Shown here in pieces: positions 1 to 12,339 of a stretch of 64,000 nt of DNA. Source of the DNA: Jacaranda mimosifolia (Eukaryota > Streptophyta > Magnoliopsida > Lamiales > Bignoniaceae); NCBI GenBank assembly GCA_018894105.1, contig CM032117.1:47588503-47652502 (forward strand). Direction: 5' to 3'. Position 1 is the stretch's first letter, and the number at the start of each line of letters is the position of its first letter. The position numbers were made by a program, and so were the translations under genes. The notes under the pieces were generated by a model. That model was not told the origin of the DNA, ran no database searches, and saw only the letters and a program-made list of their open reading frames with translations.

Positions 1-1390
1 TTCACTACTAACTATAAGCCCAATGGGACTATTGATCGATACAAAGCCCGTTTGGTTGCAAAGGGTTTTACCGGCCAAACTTATGGCATTGACTATCTTG
101 AGACCTTTTCACTAGTCACTCGTCTCAATTCAATCAGGGTTTTGTTTTCCTTTGTTGTTAATCAAAACTAGCCCATATATCAGCTAGATGTGAAGAATGT
201 CTTCTTGTATGGAGATTTGCACGAAACTATTTTTATGGAGCAACCACCGGGGTATGTTGCTCAAGGGGAGAGTCAACATATGGTGTGCAAATTAAAGAAA
301 GCAATGTATGGTTTAAAACAAAGTCCTCGAGCTTGGTTTGACAAATTTAGTCATGTTATTTGTGATTTTGGCTTTAAAAGGTACCAATCTGATCATTCAA
401 TCTTTATGCGTCATGATTGTGCGGGAACTATCATTCTCATCATCTATGTGGATGACATTTTGATATCTAGTAGTGATTCTGAAGTCATAGAACAAACCAA
501 TGCATATTTGCAACCACACTTTGTCACCAAGGATATGGAACGTCCTACATATTTCTTAGGTATCGAGATTGCTCATAGCAAACATGGTATATCTCTATCT
601 CAAAGGAAATATGCTCTTGATTTGCTTCAGGAAGCTGGTTTACTTGGCACCAAACCAATTGATACTCCTATGGACTTGAATCCTATTTTTTAGGATGATA
701 CTAGTGATATTTTGGAGGATAAGGCAAAGTACAGACGACTTGAAGGGAAGTTAATATATTTGACAGTGACTATAACATATATCTCTTTCGCAGTCGAAGT
801 AATTAGCCAGTTATGGACAGGCCACAGACTATTCATTGGGATGTTGCTCTCAGAATCTTGAAATATATTAAGGCCCCTCTAGGAAAATGCTTGTTATTTA
901 AGAAGTATGGTCTGGACACTTAAATGTAGAAGACTATTCATATGCGGATTATGCTAGTTCTAAAAATGACAAGAAGTCTACCTCTGGGTATTGCACCTTT
1001 GTTGGAGGAAATTTGGTAACTTGGCATTGTAAGAAGCAAACAACTGTGGCTAGATCTAGTGCAAAAGCTGAATATAGAGCTATGGCACACAGTACTAGTG
1101 AAATGTTGTGACTTAGAAATTTATTAGTTGAACTAAGTTTCAATTTTAGTGATCCTTTGCCTATGTACTGTGATAATCAAGCAGCTATTCATATTGCTAA
1201 TAATCCAGTATTTCAGAAAGGACTAAGCATATTAAAGTTGATCGCCACTTTATTCGCGAAGCCGTGATAAACAAGAAGATCAATACACCTTTCACTCCAT
1301 CTTCAAAACAAATAGCAAATATATTTACCAAGGCCTTAGGAGGGACGCAATTTAATACTTTGTGTAACAGGCTAGGCGTGGTTGATATAT
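1..1390 (+). pseudogene. Ty1/copia polyprotein fragment (reverse transcriptase and RNase H)
   Basis: This is the 3' half of a copia-type pol gene, cut by the window start. Frame 1 reads from base 1 through a TAG at 169-171 and on to a TAG at 691-693. It carries copia RT hallmarks: LDVKN, QPPGYV, MYGLKQSPRAWF and the catalytic YVDDIL at about residues 86-91 of the 190-693 segment. After about 800 the frame shifts, and RNase H motifs follow: SKNDKKSTSGYC, then ARSSAKAEYRAMA, then CDNQAAIHIANNP, broken by a further stop and a frameshift. In intact elements this domain pair copies the element RNA into DNA. Integrase would lie upstream, outside the window. It is clearly dead; the family call is secure, the lineage within copia is not. 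Confidence 0.93.
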
Positions 1391-1411
1391 ATACTACAAG
1401 TTGAGGGGGGC

Positions 1412-1578
1412 TATTGAGATATATTTAGATTTATTCTTATTTATCTGATAGTTAGGAAAACTTATCCTGAAGATCTTACTATATCTTTTTTGTATCTAAC
1501 CTACTCTCATATACCCCATAAATATGAGATGGGTTCTATTAAACAAAATTAACAATCTTCCTTTGTTTCTTCTTTACA
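1412..1578 (+). repeat. 3' LTR of the copia element (short)
   Basis: A purine tract (GTTGAGGGGGG, about 1400-1410) follows the RNase H remnant directly. The LTR appears to begin at TATTGAGATATA and to end near TCTTTACA at 1578, about 167 bp. The 5' LTR is outside the window, so neither border can be confirmed by comparison. A short LTR of this kind is common among small copia lineages. Confidence 0.55.
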
Positions 1579-1943
1579 GTTGTCTTTCCATATCCCTTTC
1601 TATGTTGTGTTTGAGCACACAACTAAATGCTCAGCTCAAACCACATCAAAACCAGCACAATGGATGATACAATTGGATAGTGCAACATAATTACAATTCA
1701 TTATCGAAACGAAGTTGGATTCATAATGAAGCCACTATTTGGAACAATCACTATAAAAAAATTCTTTCGATTCGTTATTCATACAATTCCATACAATACA
1801 ATACAATCAATCTGACAAGATAGATATATGTTGCAGTATGTCAGTGTCATGCTATCTATAAATACCCAAAGCGTCAATTCTTTCCGCCTTCTGAAGGCTC
1901 TGCCCAGGAGAAAGGCCCTCTAAGACACAGCATCGCTGAACCA
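1579..1943. other. Spacer and probable 3' flank of the WAV2-like gene
   Basis: No gene is seen. The stretch lies between the copia LTR and the proposed last exon of the minus-strand hydrolase gene, so part of it is probably that gene's 3' UTR. Confidence 0.5.
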
Positions 1944-4900
1944 TCACAATAAACTTTTGGACACTGCAAAATTCAAAAAACAGGGCACAATGGTCACTTC
2001 GCCTCAAAATCTGAGACAAGTGCAAAATGACATAAAGATTCTCACTGGTTTGAGCTAACTATGGGTGCAAAGAAACTAAAATTGACAAAATTCTCACTAT
2101 CCAGATAGATGGTAGACTAAACATTAAATCTACAGTTTGCCAATACCAAACCATAGTAAAAACCAGAAAAGATAAAAGCATAATACAAAGCCAACGTCAA
2201 AGGAAAGAAAATATAAAGGTATGCAAATGACATGAGCAGAAAACTACATACCTAGCATCTCAAGTTTTAAAAGAATCCTAGCAAAGAATGGGGACAAGAA
2301 GATGATGACTTAATTCTTAGAGTAAGAACTAAGGGGAAGGGGGAAAAATCATTAGCAGGATATTCTTACCCATCATCACCCTAAAAAAATCAAGAGTCGA
2401 ATAAAGAACAGAAGGATATTCCAGTAAAAATTAGAAGATATCAGCCATATTTCCTCATTAATATTATTTACAATATGGAAGTAGGATTAAAAGGATGCAT
2501 TTTGGCTAGCACTATGCCAGGCTTGATAACCCCTGCTTAATAATGCAATCAATGGCTAATCATTCTACTTCTACAGAACAATGCTTTTGAAGGAAGTTTC
2601 TGAATACTAACATCACAGGTTGAAATCAACAAAACTTTTAGCTTGATAATTGGATATTGGAGGACACAGGAGTTTAAAGAACACGAAATCCAAAACTTAC
2701 CACCTCTAGAACAGCCGTTATCCTTTTTATCTGGAACTGTTTTTTCCAAGAACTCCTTGATCGTTCTCCAATAACGATCACCACCAGCCAACCACGTATC
2801 CATGTGCATTCCCGTAGGGAATTCCACAAACAAGCATTCCCGATTATGCGCAGCTGCTTTAGCATATAACATCTCCATGTGTGATGGGGGAACCATTTCA
2901 TCTTTTAGTCCAGAGAGGAAAAGGATTGGCCTTTTAATCTGCAGTTCATAGCATTAGACAAAATGCAATACATATAGCTCATAAGCTACAACTTGGCGTA
3001 ATGATTAATGCCAAATATATGTCTACAGAAATAAGAACATGGAAAATGGCCAGATGGACTCAATTATTTTGCTACAGCAACATTACAAGCGTCAAGCAAC
3101 ACACAAAATTGATGCCATGTGAAGTTGAAATTTGAAAAGGAGCTATAGAAGATATAAGAACCCAGGAATCTAAGGCAAATCACACCAACACAATCAGCAT
3201 GTCAATAGCCTAAACAGGATTGGGTGTCTCCATATCAGTAATGAAATATCAGCATTCTATTTCCTTCATGATTTAATTTTTCATGTTTGTTTGTATTTTA
3301 AGATTACTTAAGACCACTTTTCAATTTATTCTGGACCAACTAGAAATAATGCTACAACACAATAGGCAGTTTGAATTTTCTGATGGCAGGTTAATTTTCA
3401 TCACAACTGAGGAACAAGCTTAATCTGATGTGTCTTGGAATAATAGTAGGCTGGTTAGCAAAAATGAAAATACCACCTATCACCTTCTGTTTGAGATACC
3501 CAAAATTGTAGAGAAATTGTCATAATTAACCAATATTTCAAATATTTAATGACAACCACAAATACAAAAGCTTAAATTGTTAGGAAGGAGAGGGACATTA
3601 ATTGTTTAACATCACTAACATGCTCCCTCATGTAAACTGATATTCTTTTTGTGAAGCCTAGCATGTGAAACTCTTTTTGGTAAAGGGATGTTGGTGAGCT
3701 TCTAACTCAACCTCTTGTTTAGCTGATTGTGATACCATATAAAAAGGCCACTTCATCCAAAAGTTTAAACTGTTAGAAAGTAGCGAAATTAAATATTTAA
3801 CATCTCTAACACCAAATAGGTAAATCTTAATTGCCACTAAGATAATTTTTCATAGAAATCAAAGATTTAGTAATGGTATTCATCCACAGTGACAATCACC
3901 CTCTTAAAAGATAGAATGGTGCACGGTAAAATCATGAGCTCAAACACAATTAAAGTTGCGCTTATGTGTATTCACACTTCACTTGAATTTTAACCAATAT
4001 AATTTGACCCAAACTTGGTTAGGTTTAAACTCATTATTTGCTTGATTTGGAAATTATTAACCTGACTTTGAGCCATCTTGAGCTCTTGACAATCATACTT
4101 CTTCAAGAAGCATCAGAAAAATAATAAATGCACAGTAAAAGCTTCCATTAACGTGTAGCCTCACCTCACTGATAATATCAATGGTGCTCCATGGTGACTG
4201 AACTAGAAAATTCAGGACTCTGGGACCCTTTGAGTTACTTTTTCCAATAAACCACTTCAGGAAAGGTAACAGAACACCAGCCATGTCCAGTATAGATGTA
4301 AAAGTATTTTCTAATATTAATGCAGCAACCTGCAATAACATATATTTCATTATCCTTCAAGCAACATAAACATAACAGATCCACTGCTGAAACAAGCCAC
4401 AGTGAAATAGATTTAATAGGAGAAAAACAAGAAGGCATGAATGAAAAGCTAAATTACATGGCGAAAAGGGGTCAAAAATGACAAAACGAATGATAAACTG
4501 CCATGATAATGCAATATGAAAGTGATAAAAGTGACACCAGAAAAACTTTGCCTTTCAAATTATATCTTAAGTAGAAGACTTAGGATGGGTAGTTGGTCAG
4601 ATCTAATATGCGATATTTTAATTTGACTGCCTAAGAACTAGGAGAACAGAGCTGTGGCAAGTGGAAGATCATATCTAGTTGGCAAAGTAGCACTAATACC
4701 AAAAAGGGGAAAGGAAAAGAAAGACGGGAAAGGAAAAGAAAGACCAGATAATTATATAAGCATACATCACAACAGAACAAAACAATTGGCATTTAGGAGA
4801 AACAAGTACATGATGCACAAAACTGTATTACGCTGCAAAGGGACAAAGCCTACCAGCACTACACTGCATTCCCTGTAACCAAATCAGATTACACTGTTTT

Positions 4901-7600
4901 CTTCTGTGTCCTATTTTGTTTGTTGTGCATAAAGAACTTGGTCACTAGTCACTTTAACACCATACATGTTTTACAAGTTTGTCATTGTTTTCAACTCATG
5001 CTGTCATGCATGCACTGATCAAAAATAAGATTCCTAAAATCTGAATCCACAAACATTTTCAAGTTCCAAACATAAGCATGGCTCTAGGACTCCAAAACTA
5101 GTTACCAAGTCATGATTTCTGCAGAATGCAAGCAAATGTGTGCTTAACATTAAACGACCATTTTCCACCAGTATAGTTGAAAGGCACGTTACCATATCCA
5201 AGAGTGGCCATGACAATATCAAGAATTTCTGCACTTGAGCAAGGTAGAATAACAATCATTGATCAAACCTAGACCAACCCAACAGCAAGGGGAAAACAAA
5301 GCAAGCAAGACAAGAGAAGAAAATGATTCCAAGCCTGCAATTTTTAGAAGATTAAAAAGCCCTAGTCGTTACCTTGTCTGGGTTGTTCTTAGTAAGAACA
5401 GCCCCGACAGCTCCCCCAAGTGACCTTCCAAAGACTGCAATTCTGGTTGTGTCAATGTCTGTCCTCTGAACCAGATGGTCTAGTGCAGCCTACTTAAAAA
5501 AGGAATATGGAAGGAATTAGACCATCCTAACCCTCCTCACCCACATACATCACCGCCACCACAACAACAAAAATTAATAAATAAATAAATAAAAATTCTC
5601 CCCATTAAAAAGAATAAGAGATAAATGACTGATAGTAGTGAAATGTTGTGTAAGTGAGATAAAATGGCTCGAGGGCAAACCTGGGCATCCCTTGTGATAC
5701 CATGTTGTGAAGGGAATCCATCACTAGCTCCGTAACTGAACATCAAAAAGTCAGCAATATAATCAGCATAGATTCCGATAGGTACTATAAATTCTATAAT
5801 TATACCAGAAAATAACATCAACGTAAGAGCAGAAGGAGTGGAGGAAGAGAAAGAAGAAGAAGGCAACAATCACTTGCCCTCTGTAAGAAAGCATGAATAC
5901 GTTGCATTGCAGTCTCTGCAGCATAATGCGAACCATTTCAAGACGATGAGCGATGTCTGTACTCAACTAGTGAAGGCCTCTAAAACAGATGTTCTCTCAT
6001 GCACACTTACAGGCAGAAACATATTGTTGATAGCAATCTACAGATGTAAGTGGTTCTATTATAAATGGTCATCCTGAAGCAATAGAACAATAAAAGGATA
6101 CTTCCTGCATTTTCCTGGAAAAAGAGAATGGTTGGACCTGCAAACTCAATGATAACAGGTATCAGATTTAGCGCGAATAAAAAATAACTGACTATCACAT
6201 TCAAACCACAACAAAACAAAGAAGAAAATAATAAGCAACACAGGGATGGAATGTGGAGAGTCACCAAATGGCAGCTTCCGTGCTCCCAGAGTATTTATAT
6301 CCTTTTGTTTTCATCTCTTTAAATTTACCTTGCAGTTGAATTAGTTACCATATTGCAGAAAATTATATAGAGTAGAATGATTTTCAAAATGGAATGACTC
6401 CCTTTAACAAACATAACAAATTATGTGAAACTATCTAAGAAAACATCAGAGCAGAAGAACCAATCAAGTACTTATCCATCACTGGTACAAATATTCTACA
6501 CAAGTGCTATCTGTATTCTGCTGTATCAGCAACATCAACTACTACAAAGCAGAAATTTCATCATTTGAGTAGATTCTGATAATAGTTTAAACTGATCTGT
6601 CTCATATACTAACAGCAATTATATTATAAATATAATAAATTCTTAGACTAAAATACAACCAAAGTTCCTCTGGAAATGCAATTAGCTAAATGCTTTTACA
6701 AACAAAATACAAATTATGTACATAAAATAGCATACATATAACAGAAAGGAGAAAAAAGATAAGCAGCCATCTCAGCCAAAGGGAACTATGAACATACTAT
6801 CGTTAAAATTTTCAAATTTCGAATTCTACTCTACTCGAATGGCAATTATCATAAGAAAGATACTGCCGGAAAAGGAACAATTACACAAAGACACGGACCA
6901 GAATCTAATCACCATTAAATTTTAGGTCCTCCCACTATGCTCAACCCCAAACATAAAGCAATATCTCAAGCAAAGTCCACCCAAAAGAAGAATTCAACTG
7001 AAATTCTCTCAAATCAACTTACTCTGCATTTTATAGCATTATTTGTCTATTTCTAAATTTTTTTTCTTTTTTTAATCTTTCTCAAAATTAAATCTCCTAA
7101 GCTCCAATTCAATCGGCTTATACTGTTCGGTCTTGTTTAAATTAGTTCCCCCTTAATTCGACTCCGATACATCCACTATATTTTGCATCAAAGTCAATGA
7201 GCTATGCGGCACTCCACAATATCACCCCCATCACATCAACAAAACTAAAACCAAACTATTTTTCTTTTTTAAGACCAACAGACCCTAATCAATCTACCAA
7301 CCAATTTTCAGCAACATAAATTTGTAATATAATCGTAACAGAAATTTAAGAAAGGCAGGCACCTCGGCAATCGGGGAAGAGCTTGATGAACCAGGCATGG
7401 AGGCGGACGCCATCGGAGGATGTGAGCCAGACATCTTCGTAATTGAGGCGGAGTCGGGCTGGGGTGATTGGGTAGGATTTAGTGAGTCCAGGCAACACCG
7501 GGACGTAGACGAGCTTCTCCTGAAACGCCACCAGAAGTGCCACCCCCGCCACCACTAGTCCGCCAACTCCGTACAGCAATGCGCTCACGTAAGACACCAT
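1944..7600 (-). CDS. WAV2: WAV2-like alpha/beta hydrolase (ABHD13/BEM46 family), eight proposed exons
   Basis: Minus-strand exons: 7363-7600, 6102-6137, 5878-5956, 5681-5735, 5373-5489, 4165-4329, 2701-2938 and a proposed last exon 1944-1963. Phases agree at every junction and give about 315 aa, close to Arabidopsis WAV2. The start at 7600 (MVSYVSALLYG) lies just before an N-terminal hydrophobic segment (about residues 6-25), expected to anchor the protein in a membrane. The fold is complete: oxyanion-side FFQENAG, nucleophile elbow GRSLGG in exon 5, acid in GLKDEMVPP and His in GMHMDTW, both in exon 7. WAV2 in Arabidopsis negatively regulates root bending; the enzyme substrate is unknown. 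Intron 3 uses a GC donor. The last mini-exon (acceptor TTTTGCAG, six codons and TGA) is the weakest part; without it the reading runs on to a stop at 2549. Confidence 0.93.
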
Positions 7601-7815
7601 GATTGATGCCCTTTCCCTCTTTCTTCCTCTCTCCACTGTCTCTCTCTATGCGAGCGCCTGCGTATGTGTGTTCTTTGGATGTATAGCATGCACAAGTTTG
7701 TTTCTCTGGATCGATTTCTGGTTCCGATGGTGAAGAAAACGACGACCTTTGGATGTTGAATTTTGGAAGTTATCAAGGAATCATGTATTTTTTTGCACAA
7801 GTATACTTCACTCCC
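7601..7815 (-). promoter_or_regulatory. 5' leader and proximal promoter of the WAV2-like gene
   Basis: Read on the minus strand, the bases just upstream of the ATG at 7600 are GA-rich (GAGAGAGGAAGAAAGAGGG), typical of a plant 5' leader. An ATG at 7636 is in frame, but the conserved protein begins at 7600. No convincing TATA box was found. Confidence 0.4.
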
Positions 7816-7826
7816 TCAAAAAATTC

Positions 7827-8139
7827 ATATTTACAATTTTCACCCAAAAACCCCCCAAGAAACAAGAGTTGAATTTTGTAGGGAACATTATGGGAATGTT
7901 TTGGTCAGGTTTTGAAGCGTTTTGATTGGTGTGTTTTTGGTAAATGAATTTGAAAGTGAGACTGAAGAATGTAATTTTTACCAAAAAAAAAATTATATTT
8001 ACAATTTTCACTCAAAAACCCCGAAAAACAAGAGTTGAATTGTGTAGGAAACATTATTGGAATGTTTGGTTAGGTTTTGTAGCGTTTTGATTGGTGTGTT
8101 TTTGGTAAATGAATTTGAAAGTGAGATTGAAGAATGTAA
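7827..8139 (+). repeat. Direct duplication, two units of about 150 bp
   Basis: The segment 7827-7978 (from TTTACAATTTTCACC to GAAGAATGTAAT) is repeated at 7995-8139 with a handful of differences. The second unit runs on into a longer MITE-like copy. No coding sense is seen. Confidence 0.8.
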
Positions 8140-8395
8140 TTGGAAAATTAGGAAATGTAATTATTTTGTTTTTATTTGGAAAAATGTAGAAAATATTTTG
8201 TGGAGTATTTATATGTTTAGTTACGTTTTGGAGATATTTTTCATGATTGATGTTAAATCAATTATTTTTTTGTCTAATAAACAAGGAGAACTCTGAATTA
8301 AATATTATTTATTGTATGTATATATAATATGAAAATATATATAATAAATACATGTATGTATATTAATGAGAAAAGAGAAAATAAAATATGTGAGG
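8056..8395 (+). mobile_element. MITE-like copy, GTTTGGTTATRTTTT family (copy 1)
   Basis: It begins with GGAATGTTTGGTTAGGTTTTG and shares with the copies at 10767, 11150 and 30061 the order of blocks: GAATGTTTGGTTA, a GTTTAGTTACGTTTTGGAGA block, TTGATGTTAAATCAATTATT, then an AT-rich TATATAATATG stretch. No ORF. Borders approximate. Confidence 0.55.
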
Positions 8396-9051
8396 GGTTT
8401 TTAGTTAAGAAATGGCATTTTTGGGGGGTATTTTGGGGAGTTACTATCTTTCATTTTGGAGGTAATATTTGTGTAATGTTTTAAAAGAAAGAAATAGAAA
8501 GGATTTTCTCTCTCCTAAACATATTCAAACATTGTGTACATGTTTAATGGGCAAATACACTCCACTTCCCCAAACAAAACCATATTTACACTTTTCCCCC
8601 AAGAATCCTCAAAATATAAATATAAAAATAAAAATAAACGCATGACATGAGCCGCAAATTTCATTTTCTTTTAACTGTACATCCCTTCTACGTTTTATTT
8701 TTTTAAAGCAAAATCCTCCAAAAATTAGTCATGTAAGTAAGCCGGAAAATAGAAATAGCATTTCACTCATCAAATTAATTAATTTACATTTACCCCCTAA
8801 ATTATTTAGGCTAAAAAATTTATTGAGATCCTTACATTAGTTGTATAATTTTCTGAAGAGTTATATCAATCGTCCATGGTTTCACCTAGTGCTTACTCAA
8901 TTGGACTTTCTTCTTCTTTATTTTGATATGTAATTGCTTATGACCACCTTCTTTTTACATTTTTTTGCATTTGACCCCTTAATAAAAAAGAACGAGCCTT
9001 CTCATTTTTATATTTTTTCAAAATCAACATTTTCCCCATTTAGAAGAGTAA
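8396..9051. other. AT-rich intergenic sequence without recognisable gene
   Basis: Low-complexity AT-rich DNA. Nothing coding is supported on either strand. Confidence 0.5.
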
Positions 9052-9543
9052 GGGCTAGTTTAGTTGGAATAATAAGCTAAGATACAATGTTTTTATTCAA
9101 CATTATCATTTGTTTGGTTAAAATGATAATAAATATTCAGGCCCAAATTAATACCTCAAGTCCGCATTTATATGTACAAGATGAATGATAAATTGGCATG
9201 CCATCCCCATGGATTTATTTATCCATAGTTTTGCTCTTTGTCTTGAAATTTTATATATGCCCTTAAATTTCCATGGGTTTATTAACCTACCACCCCCATT
9301 GTTGTTATTGTTGTTGTTAAAGACAAATAAGGGAATTTTATATTTGAGCGAGGGACAAAAATGTAATTTCATAGGCGTAATCAATATGATTTAGTGTTGA
9401 ATCAAACACAACAACCAACAATTATATAGATCCACATAAAAATAATCATGCAAACCAAATTATAATACAATAATAAAAAATCATACAAATTATCACATGA
9501 TAAATAATAATGAGATAACTTAAAATATGAACCAAAGCAGCCC
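9052..9543. mobile_element. Tourist-like MITE (PIF/Harbinger type)
   Basis: The left end GGGCTAGTTTAGTTGG pairs with the right end CCAAAGCAGCCC as an imperfect terminal inverted repeat. TAA flanks both sides (9049-9051 and 9544-9546), the three-base target duplication of PIF/Harbinger elements. At 492 bp with no transposase it is non-autonomous. It contains a small GTTGTTATT microsatellite. Confidence 0.75.
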
Positions 9544-9546
9544 TAA

Positions 9547-10766
9547 TAGTAAAGCAGGCATTTTAATAGTACAAACGTAAGTAAAGGCATTTGTCCAAAA
9601 AAATTTATAAGTTTGAAAAACTTTTAATAGTTAACTTGACTCCTCTTGATCAAGAAATAGATGGATGTTATACTTGTTGTGTTGGATTATTTCAAATCAT
9701 TTTGTTGCGTAGAATTATTTTATTATGAATATGATAAAAAATATATATTTTTAAATTGTACTATATGAAAATTTAGGAGAGTAACAATATTTTTTTAATA
9801 CATGCACTTGAAGCTACTTTACACGTAAAAGTACGAAAACAATGTCATTTAGCTAGTTGACTGTTCGGAAGAACAAGGAACAAATCTAAACATATATTTT
9901 GTTTCCAAAAATGAGCAAATGCATCCTTCTAAAAATATTTGAAATATATTAACAGTATTATAGGAAATTGCCCATAAAATCTTCATTTTTTACTTTTATT
10001 TGGAGGTCGTGTACCTCATGGAATCTTCTATTTAGAGGGTATGGTATGTAATAGTTAACTGAAAAAATTAACAAATCGTGAGATTCAACTAATTTTGCAA
10101 ATACAAGCCACCATTTGGCTTCTTTGCTATTGGGGAAAAAAACGTTAAAAAATTGATTTTGTATTATAAAAGTATTTTTGGGTAAAATGTTAAGGAAATC
10201 ATGCAAAAATCGTGTATAAAGATTTCATGAGTCCATTTTCTTTTTTTCTTTTTCTTTTTTGGTCTAAAATAAGTTTTCACGAGGAAAAGTGAAAAATTAA
10301 TTGTTTAAAATAAACACGACTTAGTGGTCTAAATAAAAGTAAGAAAAAATAAGAATAAAAAATGAAAATAAAACCAACCAAGATCTAAACATTGTTGTGG
10401 TCATAATTATATGGGACATATTTTATGTGATAGAGCGTAAATTAACACTACAAATCCCATGACCAATGGATGCTCTTCTTTTTCCCAAAAAATTAAAATA
10501 AAATAAAATAAAATTCAAATGTACACATTTTTATTATAAATTTGCAAAGTCTAGTGGTCCTTCATCTTAAAAATGTCTTTTTATATTAAAAAAATTCGCA
10601 TCTAATTTCTGCTTTTGTGAGTGACTAGTGACGTGCACGTGTCATCACGTTGATCATTTGCTTGCTTGCAAAATCTATTGTGACTATCGCTAAAGCAAAT
10701 GAAGCGACAAAATGATTATGAAGTTCCAGTTGATCATGCATCACAAAATTTAGAAATACATAGATT
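9547..10766. other. AT-rich intergenic sequence
   Basis: No gene, tRNA or structured repeat is seen. Short open frames here have no recognisable domain. Confidence 0.5.
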
Positions 10767-11101
10767 GTGTTTGGTTATATTTTTTTTGTTTGATTTTATT
10801 ATGTGTTTTGAGAGAATAAATTATTGGAGAATGTAAAAGTTATTTTTAATATGTTTGTTTATGTTTTGGTGAGATATTTTTTACTATAGCAGTCAAATCA
10901 ATGCTATTTTTTTGAATTTTTGGGGTGAAAATGGAATTAAGTAATTATTTTAATGTTAAAATAATAATAACATATAATATATATATATATATAATATACA
11001 TGATATATTGGAGAATGTGCATTTTGAAGGAAAAATGGAGATATGTTTGGTTATGTTTTCCCAAAACAATGTTGTTCCGGGAAAATATAACCAAACAAAG
11101 C
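10767..11101 (+). mobile_element. MITE, GTTTGGTTATRTTTT family (copy 2)
   Basis: The left end GTGTTTGGTTATATTTT matches the inverted right end GAAAATATAACCAAACAAAG. The interior has the family blocks TATAGCAGTCAAATCAATGC, TTTTGGGGTGAAAATGGAAT and an (AT)n core. This is the copy with the clearest inverted ends. No protein coded. Confidence 0.7.
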
Positions 11102-11149
11102 CACAAATTTTATAAGTAATGTTTTGTTATAAATTGTATGTTTTGTATT

Positions 11150-11533
11150 ATGTATCTTAGAAGAATGAGTTTTGAGAATGGAGTTAGAGAATGTCATGAA
11201 TGTTTGTTTACGTTTGGGGTAATAGTTAAAAAAATATTTTGAATAATTTTGATATATTTGTTTATATTTTGGGGGAAGAGAATTTGTACTATAACGATCA
11301 AATCAATGCTTTTTGTTGGTTGTTTGGATGGAAACGGAATTGAGTGATTTTTTATTGCTAAAATAATAATAAAATATGTATGATATATATAATATATGTA
11401 TATATATATATTGAAAAATGGAAAAGTTTTGGGAATAATGAAATATAGAAGAGAGGTATTTTGGGAAACTTAAATTGGCATTTAAAAAAAAAATTATGTA
11501 TATTTTGCCAAAATGTAACCAAACATAGCCATA
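11150..11533 (+). mobile_element. MITE, GTTTGGTTATRTTTT family (copy 3)
   Basis: It lies directly after copy 2 in the same orientation. It shares the blocks TATAACGATCAAATCAATGC, GGAATTGAGTGATTTTTTAT and CTAAAATAATAATAAAATAT, and ends in AATGTAACCAAACATAGCC, the inverted family terminus. The left end is diverged. Confidence 0.6.
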
Positions 11534-11689
11534 GTTATCATTATCATTATTATTATTATTTTTATGTAGGAATTGATAAAAAGTTTAATAAAATTATTCT
11601 TAAGGTTTACATTTAGCTTGTTAGATGCTTTCAAATTTGCAAATGGTACATGACTTAGCGAGCCATAAGAACTACGGTTAATTAGAAAA

Positions 11690-11800
11690 AAATCCCTAAT
11701 CCTACTTTCATTTTAGTGATTAGTCCCCATTTGAATTTTTACACACTAAACTCCCTACTTTTTCACAAAATTTAGAAATCACTCCCCATATCTTTTAGAA
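11690..11800. repeat. Left terminal inverted repeat of the MULE
   Basis: It matches, in reverse complement, the right end at about 18240-18360. Shared blocks are TCCCCA(T/C)TTGA and ATCACTCCCCA, interspersed with single-base changes and small gaps. Confidence 0.8.
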
Positions 11801-12339
11801 AGACACATATATCCTTGTAGTTAGAAAAAACAACAAAAATACCTGAGAAATGCATTTTTCTCTTCAAGAAGAATGCTTTCATTTTTTTTTTTCCTGAAAT
11901 CAACGACTTCTCCAAGCGGCCAAACAAAAGGGCGCGAAATCGTTCCTCTGCCATTGACGCGAGGAAAAAAAAAAGAGACACCAAAATTTCTGCCATTTTT
12001 TCTGTGACAATGGAAGGAGAAACAATGGCAACAAGAAGCGAAATACAAAAAGAAGTGATAAAAAGAAACAAATGTATGTTTTTTGCATTTACAGTTTTAA
12101 ATGTCTTTGATTTTTCAGCGTTATACTTATTTCTTGTCTATTTTCTCATGTTTAGGGTTTTTATTTCCTATTTAGTTGTTAAACACTTGAACCCAATTGA
12201 TATATATAATTTTATTTGTGAGATGGGAAGTTTTTGATTTGTACTTGAAAGGCATGAAAGTTGTACTTCACTTTTTTGAGGTTTATACTTCTTTTTACCT
12301 AAAATTATATGGTGAAATTATCTGAAAGTGGTAGTATAT

